Assembly: GCA_029259635.1 (NCBI GenBank)
Contig: JAJDEU010000032.1
Span: 62,001-126,000 of the forward strand
Direction: 5' to 3'
From: Planctomycetota bacterium
GTDB lineage: Bacteria; Planctomycetota; UBA1135; GCA-002686595
Length of the DNA stretch: 64,000 bases
A program made the position numbers and the translations under genes. Under the pieces are notes generated by a model. That model was not told the DNA's origin, ran no database searches, and saw nothing but the letters and a program-made list of their open reading frames with translations. This document shows positions 7,620 to 15,983 of the stretch, one piece after another; the first letter of the stretch is position 1; each line of letters opens with the position of its first letter.

Positions 7620-9251
7620 ATGAGCCAGGAAAGCTTGAGTTCGGACCCTTCCGAAGCGACAGAGAGCGCGCCCGAAGAGTACGACGTCGTCATCATCGGA
7701 GGCGCGATCGCCGGCGCCTCCACGGCCGTCCTCCTCAAGCGCTGGCACCCGACGCTCTCCATCCTGATCGTCGAGCGCGCCGACGCCTTCAACCGCAAAG
7801 TCGGCGAAGCCACGGTCGAGATCTCTTCGCTCTTTCTCACTCGCGCCCTCGGCCTCTACGATCACCTGTTGCGCAATCATCTGCCGAAACACGGCTTGCG
7901 TTATTGGTTCTCGAACCGCGCCGGACGAGCCTTTCACGAGATGTCCGAAGTCGGATTGGGCACGATCCCCCAGCTCCCCAGCTTTGAGCTCGATCGCTCG
8001 ATTCTCGACCAACACGTACTCGATCTCGCGAGCGAACTCGGCGTTCATATTCTGCGCCCGGCGAAAGTCAAAGACGTCGCGCTCAGGGAACCCTCTAAAG
8101 GATCGGTCAACAAGCTTGAGATCGAGGTCAACGGCAACACGCGAACGGTGAGCTCCCGATGGGTGGTCGACGCTTCGGGTAAGACGGCCTATCTCGCAAA
8201 GCGACTCGGCCTCTTGGAGAAGAACGACGACCACCAAACATCCGCCGTCTGGGCGCGCTTTAGCGGTGTCAAAGATATGGATGGCGCAGCGGTCATGGGA
8301 TCGGATCCCCGCAATCCCAATCTGCCCCAGTTGCGGTGCGCACGCCGCCTCGCGACGAATCACTTCTGCACGCGCGGCTCATGGACCTGGCTGATTCCGC
8401 TCTCGAATGGGATGACGAGTGTCGGGACAGTCTTTGACAAGCGCCTGTTCGAGTTGCCGGAGGGCGACTCGACTCGCGAGCGCTTTTTGAAGTTCATCAA
8501 TCAGAGCTCCGGGTTGTGCGATCTCTTGGAGAACGCCGAGCTCGACGAGGGCGACTTCAATTACTACGAGCACCTCTCCTATCACACGCGGCAGTACATG
8601 GCCGACGGTTGGGCGATTGTCGGTGACGCCGCCGCGTTCATCGATCCCTACTACAGCCCCGGACTCGATCACGTCTCGTTCTCGGTCTACGCGTCCGCGC
8701 GAATCATCGACGAACAGCTGTCGGGGAAGTTGGAGGGCGCAGCACTAAGCGACCGGATCGCGCTTCACAACCGCGAGTTCGAGCGCTCGTTCCAGCACTA
8801 TTATCGAGCGCTCTATAAAGACAAGTACGAGATCTTGGGAGACGCGGAGTTGTCCGCCGCTTCGTACCTACTCGACACTTCGATGTACTTCATGGGCGTT
8901 GTTGGACCGGCCTATCGAGACATCGAAGAGCTCCGCAGACCGGTACTCGGCCAGACAAATTGGGGAGCTCGGTTCGCGTCCTTCTTGCTCTCCACCTACA
9001 ACCGCCGCCTCGTCAAGCTCGCCCGAGCGCGTATCGCGAACGGAACTTACGGTCGGAAGAACGAGGGCTGGCGCTGTATCGGTGGCGACTTCGGTGTCGG
9101 TACCAAGAGCCCCAATCGCGCATTCTTCGCCGGACTCCGGCTCTGGTTGGTCGCCGAATTCGACGTTTTACGGCGCCGCTTCAACCGCCCCCGCGGCGAT
9201 GCGACGAGCGACACACAGCAGAGCGGAACACTCTCGGAGAATCGCGCTTGA
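7620..9251 (+). CDS. Flavin-dependent halogenase-like oxidoreductase (first copy)
   Basis: 543 residues from ATG 7620 (a TTG precedes it at 7617). An FAD Rossmann motif (IIGGAIAGAS) lies near residue 27. GEATV at 62-66 and Lys90 in PKHGLRYWF correspond to the GEA/GES loop and active-site Lys of flavin-dependent halogenases. WTWLIP at 255-260 fits the W-x-W-x-I-P signature, and VGDAAAFIDP is the second FAD motif. Xanthomonadins are brominated aryl polyenes, so halogenation of the aromatic head is a reasonable proposal. The family also contains non-halogenating monooxygenases and reductases. Its stop overlaps the dehydratase TTG by 4 bases, suggesting coupled translation. Confidence 0.8.
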   Translation: MSQESLSSDPSEATESAPEEYDVVIIGGAIAGASTAVLLKRWHPTLSILIVERADAFNRKVGEATVEISSLFLTRALGLYDHLLRNHLPKHGLRYWFSNRAGRAFHEMSEVGLGTIPQLPSFELDRSILDQHVLDLASELGVHILRPAKVKDVALREPSKGSVNKLEIEVNGNTRTVSSRWVVDASGKTAYLAKRLGLLEKNDDHQTSAVWARFSGVKDMDGAAVMGSDPRNPNLPQLRCARRLATNHFCTRGSWTWLIPLSNGMTSVGTVFDKRLFELPEGDSTRERFLKFINQSSGLCDLLENAELDEGDFNYYEHLSYHTRQYMADGWAIVGDAAAFIDPYYSPGLDHVSFSVYASARIIDEQLSGKLEGAALSDRIALHNREFERSFQHYYRALYKDKYEILGDAELSAASYLLDTSMYFMGVVGPAYRDIEELRRPVLGQTNWGARFASFLLSTYNRRLVKLARARIANGTYGRKNEGWRCIGGDFGVGTKSPNRAFFAGLRLWLVAEFDVLRRRFNRPRGDATSDTQQSGTLSENRA

Positions 9252-10063
9252 ACGAGTTCCCCTGCCAGCCTCCGGTCGAGACGGAGACAGGCTGGACCGT
9301 TGAGGCGGCGCTCACCGGAGAGAGCGAGTATCTGCGCGGCCACTTTCCCGGCCGCCCCATTCTTCCGGCAGTGGCCCAGCTCGCCCTCCTGACTCAGGTC
9401 GTGCGAGAATCCTGGGGTCGCGAAGTCAGCATCTGCTCGATCCGGGACCTGCGCTTTCGCATGCCACTCGTACCGGAAGCGCAGATCGAGGTGCGTGTCG
9501 GCGCGGACAAAGGCGACGCGGAGTCGCGGTTCGGAATTTTCTGCGCCGGGAAACCCGTAAGCCAGGGGATCGTGAGTTGGTCGAGCGAAGAAGTAGCGGT
9601 GACTTCGGACTATGACCGCTTTCAAGGCTCGCCACCCAGCGGGCCGCTGATCCTCTTGCCACAGGAAGACGAGGCGCGTTATGTCCACGAGTGCGTTTCC
9701 AGTGACGAGAGCGGGCTCGATTGCCTAGCGCGCATTCCGGACGGCAACCCCTTCCGTACCGAGGGCCAGCACGGCACAGAGATCCCGGCTTTCCTCGCGC
9801 TAGAACTGGGCGCTCAAGCGGCTGCGGCTCACGAGGGAGTGATGCGAGCTGCATCCGGTGCGGAGGCGACAGCGGTCGGTGGCTATGTCGTGCGATGCCG
9901 GCAAGCTGTGTTTCACAGGACGGCACTTCCCGCCGACGCGGTGTTCCGAGTCCGAGCGACTTGCGATGAAGCCGCGCCACCACTTCGCACCTACAAGATC
10001 TCAGTTGGCCTCGACCAGACGGCTCTCGTCGAGGGCTTCGTGAGTACCTTCGCCAGCGAGTAA
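9248..10063 (+). CDS. Fused double-hotdog 3-hydroxyacyl dehydratase (ApeI-ApeP-like)
   Basis: 271 residues from TTG 9248, which overlaps the previous stop (TTGA). The first domain (about 1-120) has GHFPGRPILPAV with His32, the FabZ/ApeI catalytic signature. The second (about 150-271) has IPAFLALELGAQAAAAHEG with Glu186 and His195, and ends in a second hotdog-like pattern resembling ApeP. In known aryl polyene systems ApeI and ApeP are separate dehydratases that introduce double bonds, so this looks like a fusion. It acts on ACP-bound 3-hydroxyacyl chains in the cytoplasm. The first-domain call is firm, the second moderate. It converges with the TonB receptor gene. Confidence 0.8.
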   Translation: MNEFPCQPPVETETGWTVEAALTGESEYLRGHFPGRPILPAVAQLALLTQVVRESWGREVSICSIRDLRFRMPLVPEAQIEVRVGADKGDAESRFGIFCAGKPVSQGIVSWSSEEVAVTSDYDRFQGSPPSGPLILLPQEDEARYVHECVSSDESGLDCLARIPDGNPFRTEGQHGTEIPAFLALELGAQAAAAHEGVMRAASGAEATAVGGYVVRCRQAVFHRTALPADAVFRVRATCDEAAPPLRTYKISVGLDQTALVEGFVSTFASE

Positions 10064-10068
10064 GCTCT

Positions 10069-12066
10069 CTACTCCGCGTCGCTCGCGCCAGGCGTCCAAG
10101 ACATTCCAAAGTAGAACTGCCGGCGGCGGCTATCGAAGCCGTCAAACTCTGACTCCGTGGCGGAGTTTAACTGCTGTGATCCGACGTACAGCTCCAGATC
10201 GTCGCAGGGCTGGTAGCCGATTCGAACGTCCAGGCGCCATCGCTCCGCGACCTTGAAAGCATCGCCGAAGTCCTCAACGAAGTAAGCCGCAACGTCGAAC
10301 TCGACCTCCTCGCAGACATCGTAGTAAGAGCGGATGTTCAACTGGTGACGCGGATGGTACTGCTCGGTTCCCAGGCTGGAGCCGTCATTCTGGTCGGTGT
10401 ACGTCCCGCCGAACATCGTGTACCCGGACCGAATGTTCCAGTCGTCAGAGGGCTTGAAGTCGCCAGCGAGCTCCACGCCGTAGGACTCGCCCTCGCCCTT
10501 GTTGTCGAGGATGAGCTGACCGAATCCGTTAACGGTCCCGGCGCTGAGGTCGTCGTAGACGTTGAAGAACGTGGCTAAATCGAGAATCGCCTTGTCACTT
10601 AGCTGCGTTCGAACACCCAACTCGTACGCCTTCGCGTCTTCGGGCTTGAAGTTGGGGTTTCCGACTATGGCGCTATTCTGCGAGAGGGTCTTCTCTTCGA
10701 GCGAAGGCGTGCGCTTGCTCTGAGTGTAGGAGGCCCATGAAGACCAACCGTTGCCCGGATTCCAGCTCAGTCGAGCTGTCGGCTGCGCTTCCCACCGACT
10801 AAACGTGCTGTGCTCTCCCTGCAGACCGAGGACAAACGAAAAGTCCGAGTCCGGAATCATCCAGGTGTTCACAGCGAAAACCCTGTAGATGCTCTGAACT
10901 TCGTTACGAGGTGAATAATCCTCGAAGAAGTCGTCCTCTCCTTTCAAGTTGCTTCGGATGTTGCGGTAGCCGAGTCCGGCCGTAACCGTGTTGTTGTCGC
11001 TAAGTTCAAAGCTCCGCTTGTACTCGAGATCGAGACTGACAATCTCAATGTCGACCTCGGTCTTTCGATCTTGCTTGTCGTAGTTGATCCATCCCGCCAG
11101 CGTTCCATTTCCGTCGGCGTCCGTCGTGCTTCCATATAACTGAAATCCCTGCTTGTCATCGACAGTGGGAACGCTCGTGAAGCTCACGAGGTCGAATCCG
11201 ATTTCATGGAATCGTGCGTCGTAGGCGCGCGCCCAGACCTGCTTCTGCGCCTCACCTTCGGCTCCCCAGTCGAGCCGGAAGCCCGTGCTCGAGATGTACC
11301 AGTCTTGATCAAAGCCACCAAACTCGCGATGGGGGCCGTCGGCGTTGAAGTGTCGGTAGAAGGTGCGGTATCGGCCCGTCTCGCCAAACTCGCCGCCGTA
11401 CCGTGCACCCGCCTGCCACTCGTCGTTGCTCCCGCGCGAGTAGATGTGCGAGCCCTGTGTATCGCTCGCAGACTTGGTAATGATGTGGACGATGCCGTGC
11501 ACAGCGTTCGATCCCCACAGAATGCCGCCCGGGCCTCGGATGATCTCAACGCGATCCACGTCATTGAGGTCGATATCCTGAAGCGGCCACCACGTTCCGG
11601 CATAGAGCGGCGTGTAAACCACCACTCCATCGATGATGACCAGTAGCTGGTTGAGGAACTGCAGGTTGGAGAAAGCCGTTCCCGTGCCGAAGCCCCGCGA
11701 AGTCACGTCCCAGACGTTGTTTGTCCAGTGCGAGACGTAGAAGCCCGGAACCATTCGGAGAGCTTCCTGCACGGAGGTGTGACCCGATCGACGGATCTCA
11801 TCACCGGTCAGAACGTAGACCGCGCCGGGAACATCGGAGAGCTTCTGCGGCGTTCTCGAAGCGATCGTCACTTCGATATCCATGAGCTCTTCGAGGTTCA
11901 TGTCGAGCAGATCCAGATCATTCAGATCCCCCGTCGATGAAGGAGTGTGCGCGTGGGCCGGCGCACTGCTCCAGATCAACCCGGTGAAGAGAAGAACCGC
12001 CAGCGTGAGAATGCTGGAAGGCGATGGAATACGATTGAGTTGGGAATGGGAAGGAAAGCTTTGCAT
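10069..12066 (-). CDS. TonB-dependent outer-membrane receptor
   Basis: 665 residues from ATG 12066, where a signal peptide (LAVLLFTGLIWSSAPAHA) begins almost at once; the frame is open further upstream but adds only non-signal sequence. The plug domain reads VPGAVYVLTGDEIRRSG, RMVPGFYVS, VIIDGVVV and VEIIRGPGGILWGSNAVHG, all typical. The rest is a long alternating beta-barrel ending in QFYFGMSW. An N-terminal DLDLLDMNLEELMDIEVTIAS segment precedes the plug, as in receptors usually paired with YfiR proteins, and a YfiR gene lies just upstream. It should import a siderophore, vitamin or carbohydrate; no ligand clue is visible. A link to the surrounding pigment genes is not shown. Confidence 0.92.
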   Translation of the reverse strand: MQSFPSHSQLNRIPSPSSILTLAVLLFTGLIWSSAPAHAHTPSSTGDLNDLDLLDMNLEELMDIEVTIASRTPQKLSDVPGAVYVLTGDEIRRSGHTSVQEALRMVPGFYVSHWTNNVWDVTSRGFGTGTAFSNLQFLNQLLVIIDGVVVYTPLYAGTWWPLQDIDLNDVDRVEIIRGPGGILWGSNAVHGIVHIITKSASDTQGSHIYSRGSNDEWQAGARYGGEFGETGRYRTFYRHFNADGPHREFGGFDQDWYISSTGFRLDWGAEGEAQKQVWARAYDARFHEIGFDLVSFTSVPTVDDKQGFQLYGSTTDADGNGTLAGWINYDKQDRKTEVDIEIVSLDLEYKRSFELSDNNTVTAGLGYRNIRSNLKGEDDFFEDYSPRNEVQSIYRVFAVNTWMIPDSDFSFVLGLQGEHSTFSRWEAQPTARLSWNPGNGWSSWASYTQSKRTPSLEEKTLSQNSAIVGNPNFKPEDAKAYELGVRTQLSDKAILDLATFFNVYDDLSAGTVNGFGQLILDNKGEGESYGVELAGDFKPSDDWNIRSGYTMFGGTYTDQNDGSSLGTEQYHPRHQLNIRSYYDVCEEVEFDVAAYFVEDFGDAFKVAERWRLDVRIGYQPCDDLELYVGSQQLNSATESEFDGFDSRRRQFYFGMSWTPGASDAE

Positions 12067-12239
12067 AGCTCGATACCGGGGTCGTGGGGTTGTAGACGAA
12101 CAACCGCTCTTTCGATTTAGCGCCTGTATTCCTCGGTTCGATTGCTGGCAAACAACGCCGGCAAGGTGGATCGAAACCGAGAGGTACACCGCTAAACTTC
12201 GCCGAATTCGGAGAAGTGATCTGTTGAGAATTCGATTCA

Positions 12240-12905
12240 TCATTTTTTCTCGTTCTTGACGATTCGCGCTAACTTCAAGAGCTGCGAACTCATCTTTAGC
12301 TGGGCAAGCTCGAGGTTGTCCGTGTTGATCTCGAACCGCACCTTCCCGCCCTCGATGTAGAAATTGCACTGCGCACCCTGCTTCGTAACATCGAGCATCT
12401 CACCGACGACGAGCGTCGATCGCTTGTGATAGAGCTGCTGCACCTTCGCCCATTCCGCCGCTTTAAGACTGGAGGCAAACACGACGTGCGTCTCTGCTTT
12501 GTCCGGCACCTCGCTGCTTCGCCGGATAACAATGGCTCGCCCATTGACTTCCTTGCCTTTGAACAGCGCGTCGATCTGTTCCTCGAACGGGTCGTTACCG
12601 ATGATCGTTAGAACGATCGGCTCCTTGTCGCTTGCGAATGCTTTCTCCGGCCACGTCGTGTACCGAATAAAGTTGAACAGGAAGGCAGCCTTCAGCTGAT
12701 ACTCCCGCTCCGCACCCGTCGCTGAGCTTCCCGCGCTTCGGATTGCTCCTGTTTTCTCGGCACCGCCCGACCATCCGCCAAGAGCGAGGATGATTAGCAA
12801 CGCGAATACAAGTCGCGCACTCGCTTGCAACAAAGCAACCGATCGCAGACGGGCGTGCCAACGGCGCGCGCGTGCGCACGCCGCCGAGAGGAGGTGGGGA
12901 ACCAT
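12240..12905 (-). CDS. YfiR family (DUF4154) periplasmic protein
   Basis: 221 residues with an N-terminal signal-type hydrophobic segment (LVFALLIILALGGWSGGA). The domain follows the family pattern: EYQLKAAFLFNFIRYTTWP, LTIIGNDPF, INGRAIVIR-like strands, THVVFASS, and an end rich in ISSQLLKLARIV-type residues. YfiR proteins are periplasmic; in Pseudomonas YfiR represses the YfiN diguanylate cyclase, but no cyclase is nearby. DUF4154 genes often sit directly upstream of TonB receptors, as here (173 bases, same strand), so a role with that receptor is more likely than c-di-GMP control. Confidence 0.85.
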   Translation of the reverse strand: MVPHLLSAACARARRWHARLRSVALLQASARLVFALLIILALGGWSGGAEKTGAIRSAGSSATGAEREYQLKAAFLFNFIRYTTWPEKAFASDKEPIVLTIIGNDPFEEQIDALFKGKEVNGRAIVIRRSSEVPDKAETHVVFASSLKAAEWAKVQQLYHKRSTLVVGEMLDVTKQGAQCNFYIEGGKVRFEINTDNLELAQLKMSSQLLKLARIVKNEKK

Positions 12906-13064
12906 TGGGGGACGACTGGGGGGAGTCGTCTCCTGCTATCGAGATCGCAGAGATCAGCCTTGATCGCCGCAACTCGAATTCGGTCGCAATTCCAGAATGC
13001 GGGCTTCGGGAGGGGCAGACCCTGAAAAAAATTCTGAACTGCGCCCTCTCGGGGCGGCTCTCAG

Positions 13065-14084
13065 CTACTCCGTCAGATCGGAGAAGCAGAACCACTCATG
13101 CGGTGATTCTCGAATCGCCCACTCGATTTCGCGGCCTAATTGCTCGATCGCGATCTCGAGCGCGCGCTGGCGATTGCCCTCTGTCTCCACCCGAATTGCG
13201 GGACGAACGACGCTGTGGTACTTGCGTCGACCGACTCGGAAAAAGAACACAGGAACAATCGCAACCTTTGCAGACCTTGCGAGCGCGGCAGTTCCAATCG
13301 GAAGCGGTATGTTCAAGCCGCACACATTGACCATGTGCGATCGACCGCCGGACCGTGGGCGATCGGCTTGGAGTGCGACCATCTCTCCACGACGCAAAGC
13401 GTCCAAGAGCTCCAGTCCCATCAGCGGGTCATCATCGGCGAAGTGCGTCCTGTAGGAGCCGAGCTCCAGTTTGGAAAGAAGCTGCTCTACGAACTCCTGC
13501 GACTCCGCGTCCAGCTCTCGCTCGCGAACGATGTTGCAGGTGCGATCCGCGCGTCCTACCGAGAGCGCGGATGCGAGCTCCCAGTTCCCCACATGCGCAG
13601 TGGCGATTACGAATCCGGTCGGGTCGGTAAGGATCTCCTTCCAGCGTTCGATGCCGATCATCTGCTCGTCAAATACTCTGCCCGGAACGAATTGCTCGTA
13701 TCGTTCGGATAAGCACCAGGCAAAAGTGTTGATCGTCTTCAGCACTCGGCGCTGTCGTTCGAGAAACCCGCACGGACCGAGGACGACGTCGAGGTTATTG
13801 CCGAGCGCCTTTCGCACGCGCCCGAGGGTCAGATAAAAAACCACCGTAAACAGCGCGACCGTCGGTCCAACCAGTGGATTCGGTAGGACCCTCATGCCCC
13901 ACAGATGGAAGCGGTACCAAAACACTCCGGTGAAGTAGAACGGCCCCAGAAGTTTGCGCAGTCGCCCGGTGCGCGGAGCGTGCGGGGGGATGGCCTCTGG
14001 TTTGATCGCGCCGAAAGCTTGTTCAGCGTCCGTCTCCTCCTCAGAGGAGAGCTTTCCTACCGGGCTCGTTGTGGCACTACTCAT
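13065..14084 (-). CDS. LpxL/HtrB-like lysophospholipid (lipid A type) acyltransferase
   Basis: 339 residues from ATG 14084, which overlaps the last codons of the glycosyltransferase by 8 bases; TTG 14096 is an alternative. A membrane-associated N-terminal region (FYFTGVFWYRFHLWG, then TVALFTVVFYLTLG) precedes AHVGNWE, the H-x4-E acyltransferase motif. LQADRPRSGG and LPIGTAALARSA are the following substrate-site motifs of the LpxL family. In aryl polyene clusters such enzymes are thought to help attach the polyene acyl chain to a lipid carrier. It is the last gene of the minus-strand biosynthetic operon. Confidence 0.85.
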   Translation of the reverse strand: MSSATTSPVGKLSSEEETDAEQAFGAIKPEAIPPHAPRTGRLRKLLGPFYFTGVFWYRFHLWGMRVLPNPLVGPTVALFTVVFYLTLGRVRKALGNNLDVVLGPCGFLERQRRVLKTINTFAWCLSERYEQFVPGRVFDEQMIGIERWKEILTDPTGFVIATAHVGNWELASALSVGRADRTCNIVRERELDAESQEFVEQLLSKLELGSYRTHFADDDPLMGLELLDALRRGEMVALQADRPRSGGRSHMVNVCGLNIPLPIGTAALARSAKVAIVPVFFFRVGRRKYHSVVRPAIRVETEGNRQRALEIAIEQLGREIEWAIRESPHEWFCFSDLTE

Positions 14085-14766
14085 GTGAATCGACAAAGCG
14101 AGCCGTAATCACGGCTTTGGCGATCTTAATGCTATCGACAATTGGCCTGTAGTGGCTCGTCTTTCGCCCGTCCACGGTGTCCATCGCAACGGGAACCGTA
14201 GCGACCCGAAAGCCCCTTCGAACCGCGCGAACAAGCACCGCGCTCTCCGCATCGAAACCGTGTTCGCGAAGACGAACTTGCTCGATCAGTCGCCGGTGGT
14301 AAAAACGAAAGCCAGTCTGAATATCGGAGAAGCGCTGGCCCGCAGCGACCGAGATCAATCGCGAGGAGACCTGATTGCTCGTCCGACGCACCTTCCCCAT
14401 CGCCTCGAACAGGTGATCGCGCGTTCCGAGTACAAGGTCAGCATCGTGCTCGCGAGCCGCTTCGATCAAATTCGGAATCTCTTCGGGTAGGTGCTGCCCA
14501 TCCGCGTCCAAAGTCACGACCGCATCGAAGCCAGCTTTCATCAACGCGTCGAAGGCCGTCTGCAGAGCTGCCCCTTTGCCAAAATTCCGTTCGTGAACCA
14601 GCAGTTCGGCTCCGGCCTTGCGAGCGCGCTCTCCCGTTCCGTCGGTCGACCCATCGTCGATCACAAACACGTCTTCCACCTGCACCTTCGTGCGTTGAAC
14701 CACATCCTCAATGTAGTTCGCCGCTTGATAGGCAGGAATCGCGGCGGCGAGACGAAGCGAGCTCAT
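14077..14766 (-). CDS. Family 2 glycosyltransferase
   Basis: 229 residues. IPAYQAANYIEDVV, VIDDGSTDGT and TLDADGQHLPEEI give the GT-A nucleotide-sugar fold with the DxD metal site; the ADGQH/P pattern resembles the dolichyl-phosphate-mannose/polyprenyl-phosphate sugar transferase branch. No membrane helix is present. ATG 14766 overlaps the upstream ketosynthase-like stop (ATGA), indicating coupling. In related pigment clusters a glycosyltransferase and acyltransferase complete the lipid anchor; here they are separate, adjacent genes. Sugar donor and acceptor are unknown. Confidence 0.88.
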   Translation of the reverse strand: MSSLRLAAAIPAYQAANYIEDVVQRTKVQVEDVFVIDDGSTDGTGERARKAGAELLVHERNFGKGAALQTAFDALMKAGFDAVVTLDADGQHLPEEIPNLIEAAREHDADLVLGTRDHLFEAMGKVRRTSNQVSSRLISVAAGQRFSDIQTGFRFYHRRLIEQVRLREHGFDAESAVLVRAVRRGFRVATVPVAMDTVDGRKTSHYRPIVDSIKIAKAVITARFVDSHE

Positions 14767-15983
14767 GAACAACTCTCCAATACGAACCAACAAGCCGCAC
14801 CACCGGAAGCGAGACTGGAAACCAGAATTCGCTTCGGCGTAGGAAGAGAAGCTCCGTCATGAGGACGAATTCCAAGGTCGGGGTCCACGCTTTCGAAGCC
14901 TGGCGTGGACGCGAAGGCCTGGCCGTTCAGCGCTAGAATCGCAGCCGCGAGTTGCCCGCCGCCGTATTCCCCCGTGACCGACTTCGGGGCGAGAATCGGC
15001 GGAAGCTCCGCATCGCCCCAAGTCTTTTTCAAGATGTGCGCTTCAAGTCGATCACCGGTTCGGCTACCCGAAGCGCCGGAGACAATCTGATCAATATCCT
15101 TCGGCGCCAACCCATCGCGCTTTAAGCCGCGGGTCAAAGCGCGAGCCAACGGCTCGGACCCCGTGCCCCAGTCGTGCGCAGGTGCCGTGGGATCGAAAGC
15201 CCGAACCGCGCACCGAATGCGACCGAAAACCTTGGCGCCCCGTGCTTCTGCAAGCTCTTCCGGCTCGAGCATCAGGATCGTCGCGCCTTCCGAAGCAACA
15301 AACCCTCCGCGATCGCGATCGAATACTCTGGAGCGTTCGACTCCGTCCGCGCCGGCGCGCGCCAACGCGCGAAAGCGATCGAGAAGAGCATGCGGAAGAG
15401 GGCTCATCTCATCTACGGAGCCGGTGATCACGCGATCGGCGCTCCCCGATGAGAGCTGATACAGCGCACGCGCGACGGCGAGAGCGCCGCTCGCCTCGCG
15501 CTGTGTAATCGTCGAATTCGAGCCGCGTGCTTCAAAGTGCATCGCGACCTGACCGGCGTAAGCATTCGCCACCGTCTCCATGAACAAGAAGGGCGAAGCG
15601 GATTGCGGACCCGTCTTGTTGATCTGTTCGAGCAAGCGCGCCGTGAACTCCGAGGACGCGAAGGAAGTCCCCATGCTGATGGCCGTTCGATCGCCACCGA
15701 CTTGATCCTCATCGAGTCCGCCCGACTTCGCCGCCATGCGAGCCGCCGCCAGAGTCATCCGCGAGTTGACCGACATTCGTCGCGCGGATGCACCGGGCAA
15801 CCACTCGCGGTAGACGGCGGGATCGACGAGCCCCGCAGTTCGGGCGGATGAGTCGGCGTGAAAGCCCTTGCCGCGATCGACCTCGGACAACGTCGATTGG
15901 CCGCTCTCAAGAGCATCTGAGAGTGCCTCCAATCCGGCCCCCCACGGCCCGATCGTCCCCACTCCGGTAACAACAGCACTCAC
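14763..15983 (-). CDS. Ketosynthase-fold chain-length-factor-like protein (catalytic triad lost)
   Basis: 406 residues with the KAS/thiolase fold (TGVGTIGPWG at the start, KSVTGEYGGGQLAAAIL near the end). The Cys-His-His triad is replaced: the nucleophile site reads TQREASGA with Glu163, the first His site reads VSGASGSRTGD with Gly at 303, and the second reads KSVTGEYGG with Glu339. It cannot be a normal condensing enzyme. Such proteins act as partners of an active ketosynthase, as ApeC does with ApeO in E. coli aryl polyene synthesis, or as the CLF of type II polyketide synthases. It lies directly after, and overlaps by 4 bases, an intact ketosynthase. Confidence 0.85.
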   Translation of the reverse strand: MSAVVTGVGTIGPWGAGLEALSDALESGQSTLSEVDRGKGFHADSSARTAGLVDPAVYREWLPGASARRMSVNSRMTLAAARMAAKSGGLDEDQVGGDRTAISMGTSFASSEFTARLLEQINKTGPQSASPFLFMETVANAYAGQVAMHFEARGSNSTITQREASGALAVARALYQLSSGSADRVITGSVDEMSPLPHALLDRFRALARAGADGVERSRVFDRDRGGFVASEGATILMLEPEELAEARGAKVFGRIRCAVRAFDPTAPAHDWGTGSEPLARALTRGLKRDGLAPKDIDQIVSGASGSRTGDRLEAHILKKTWGDAELPPILAPKSVTGEYGGGQLAAAILALNGQAFASTPGFESVDPDLGIRPHDGASLPTPKRILVSSLASGGAACWFVLESCS

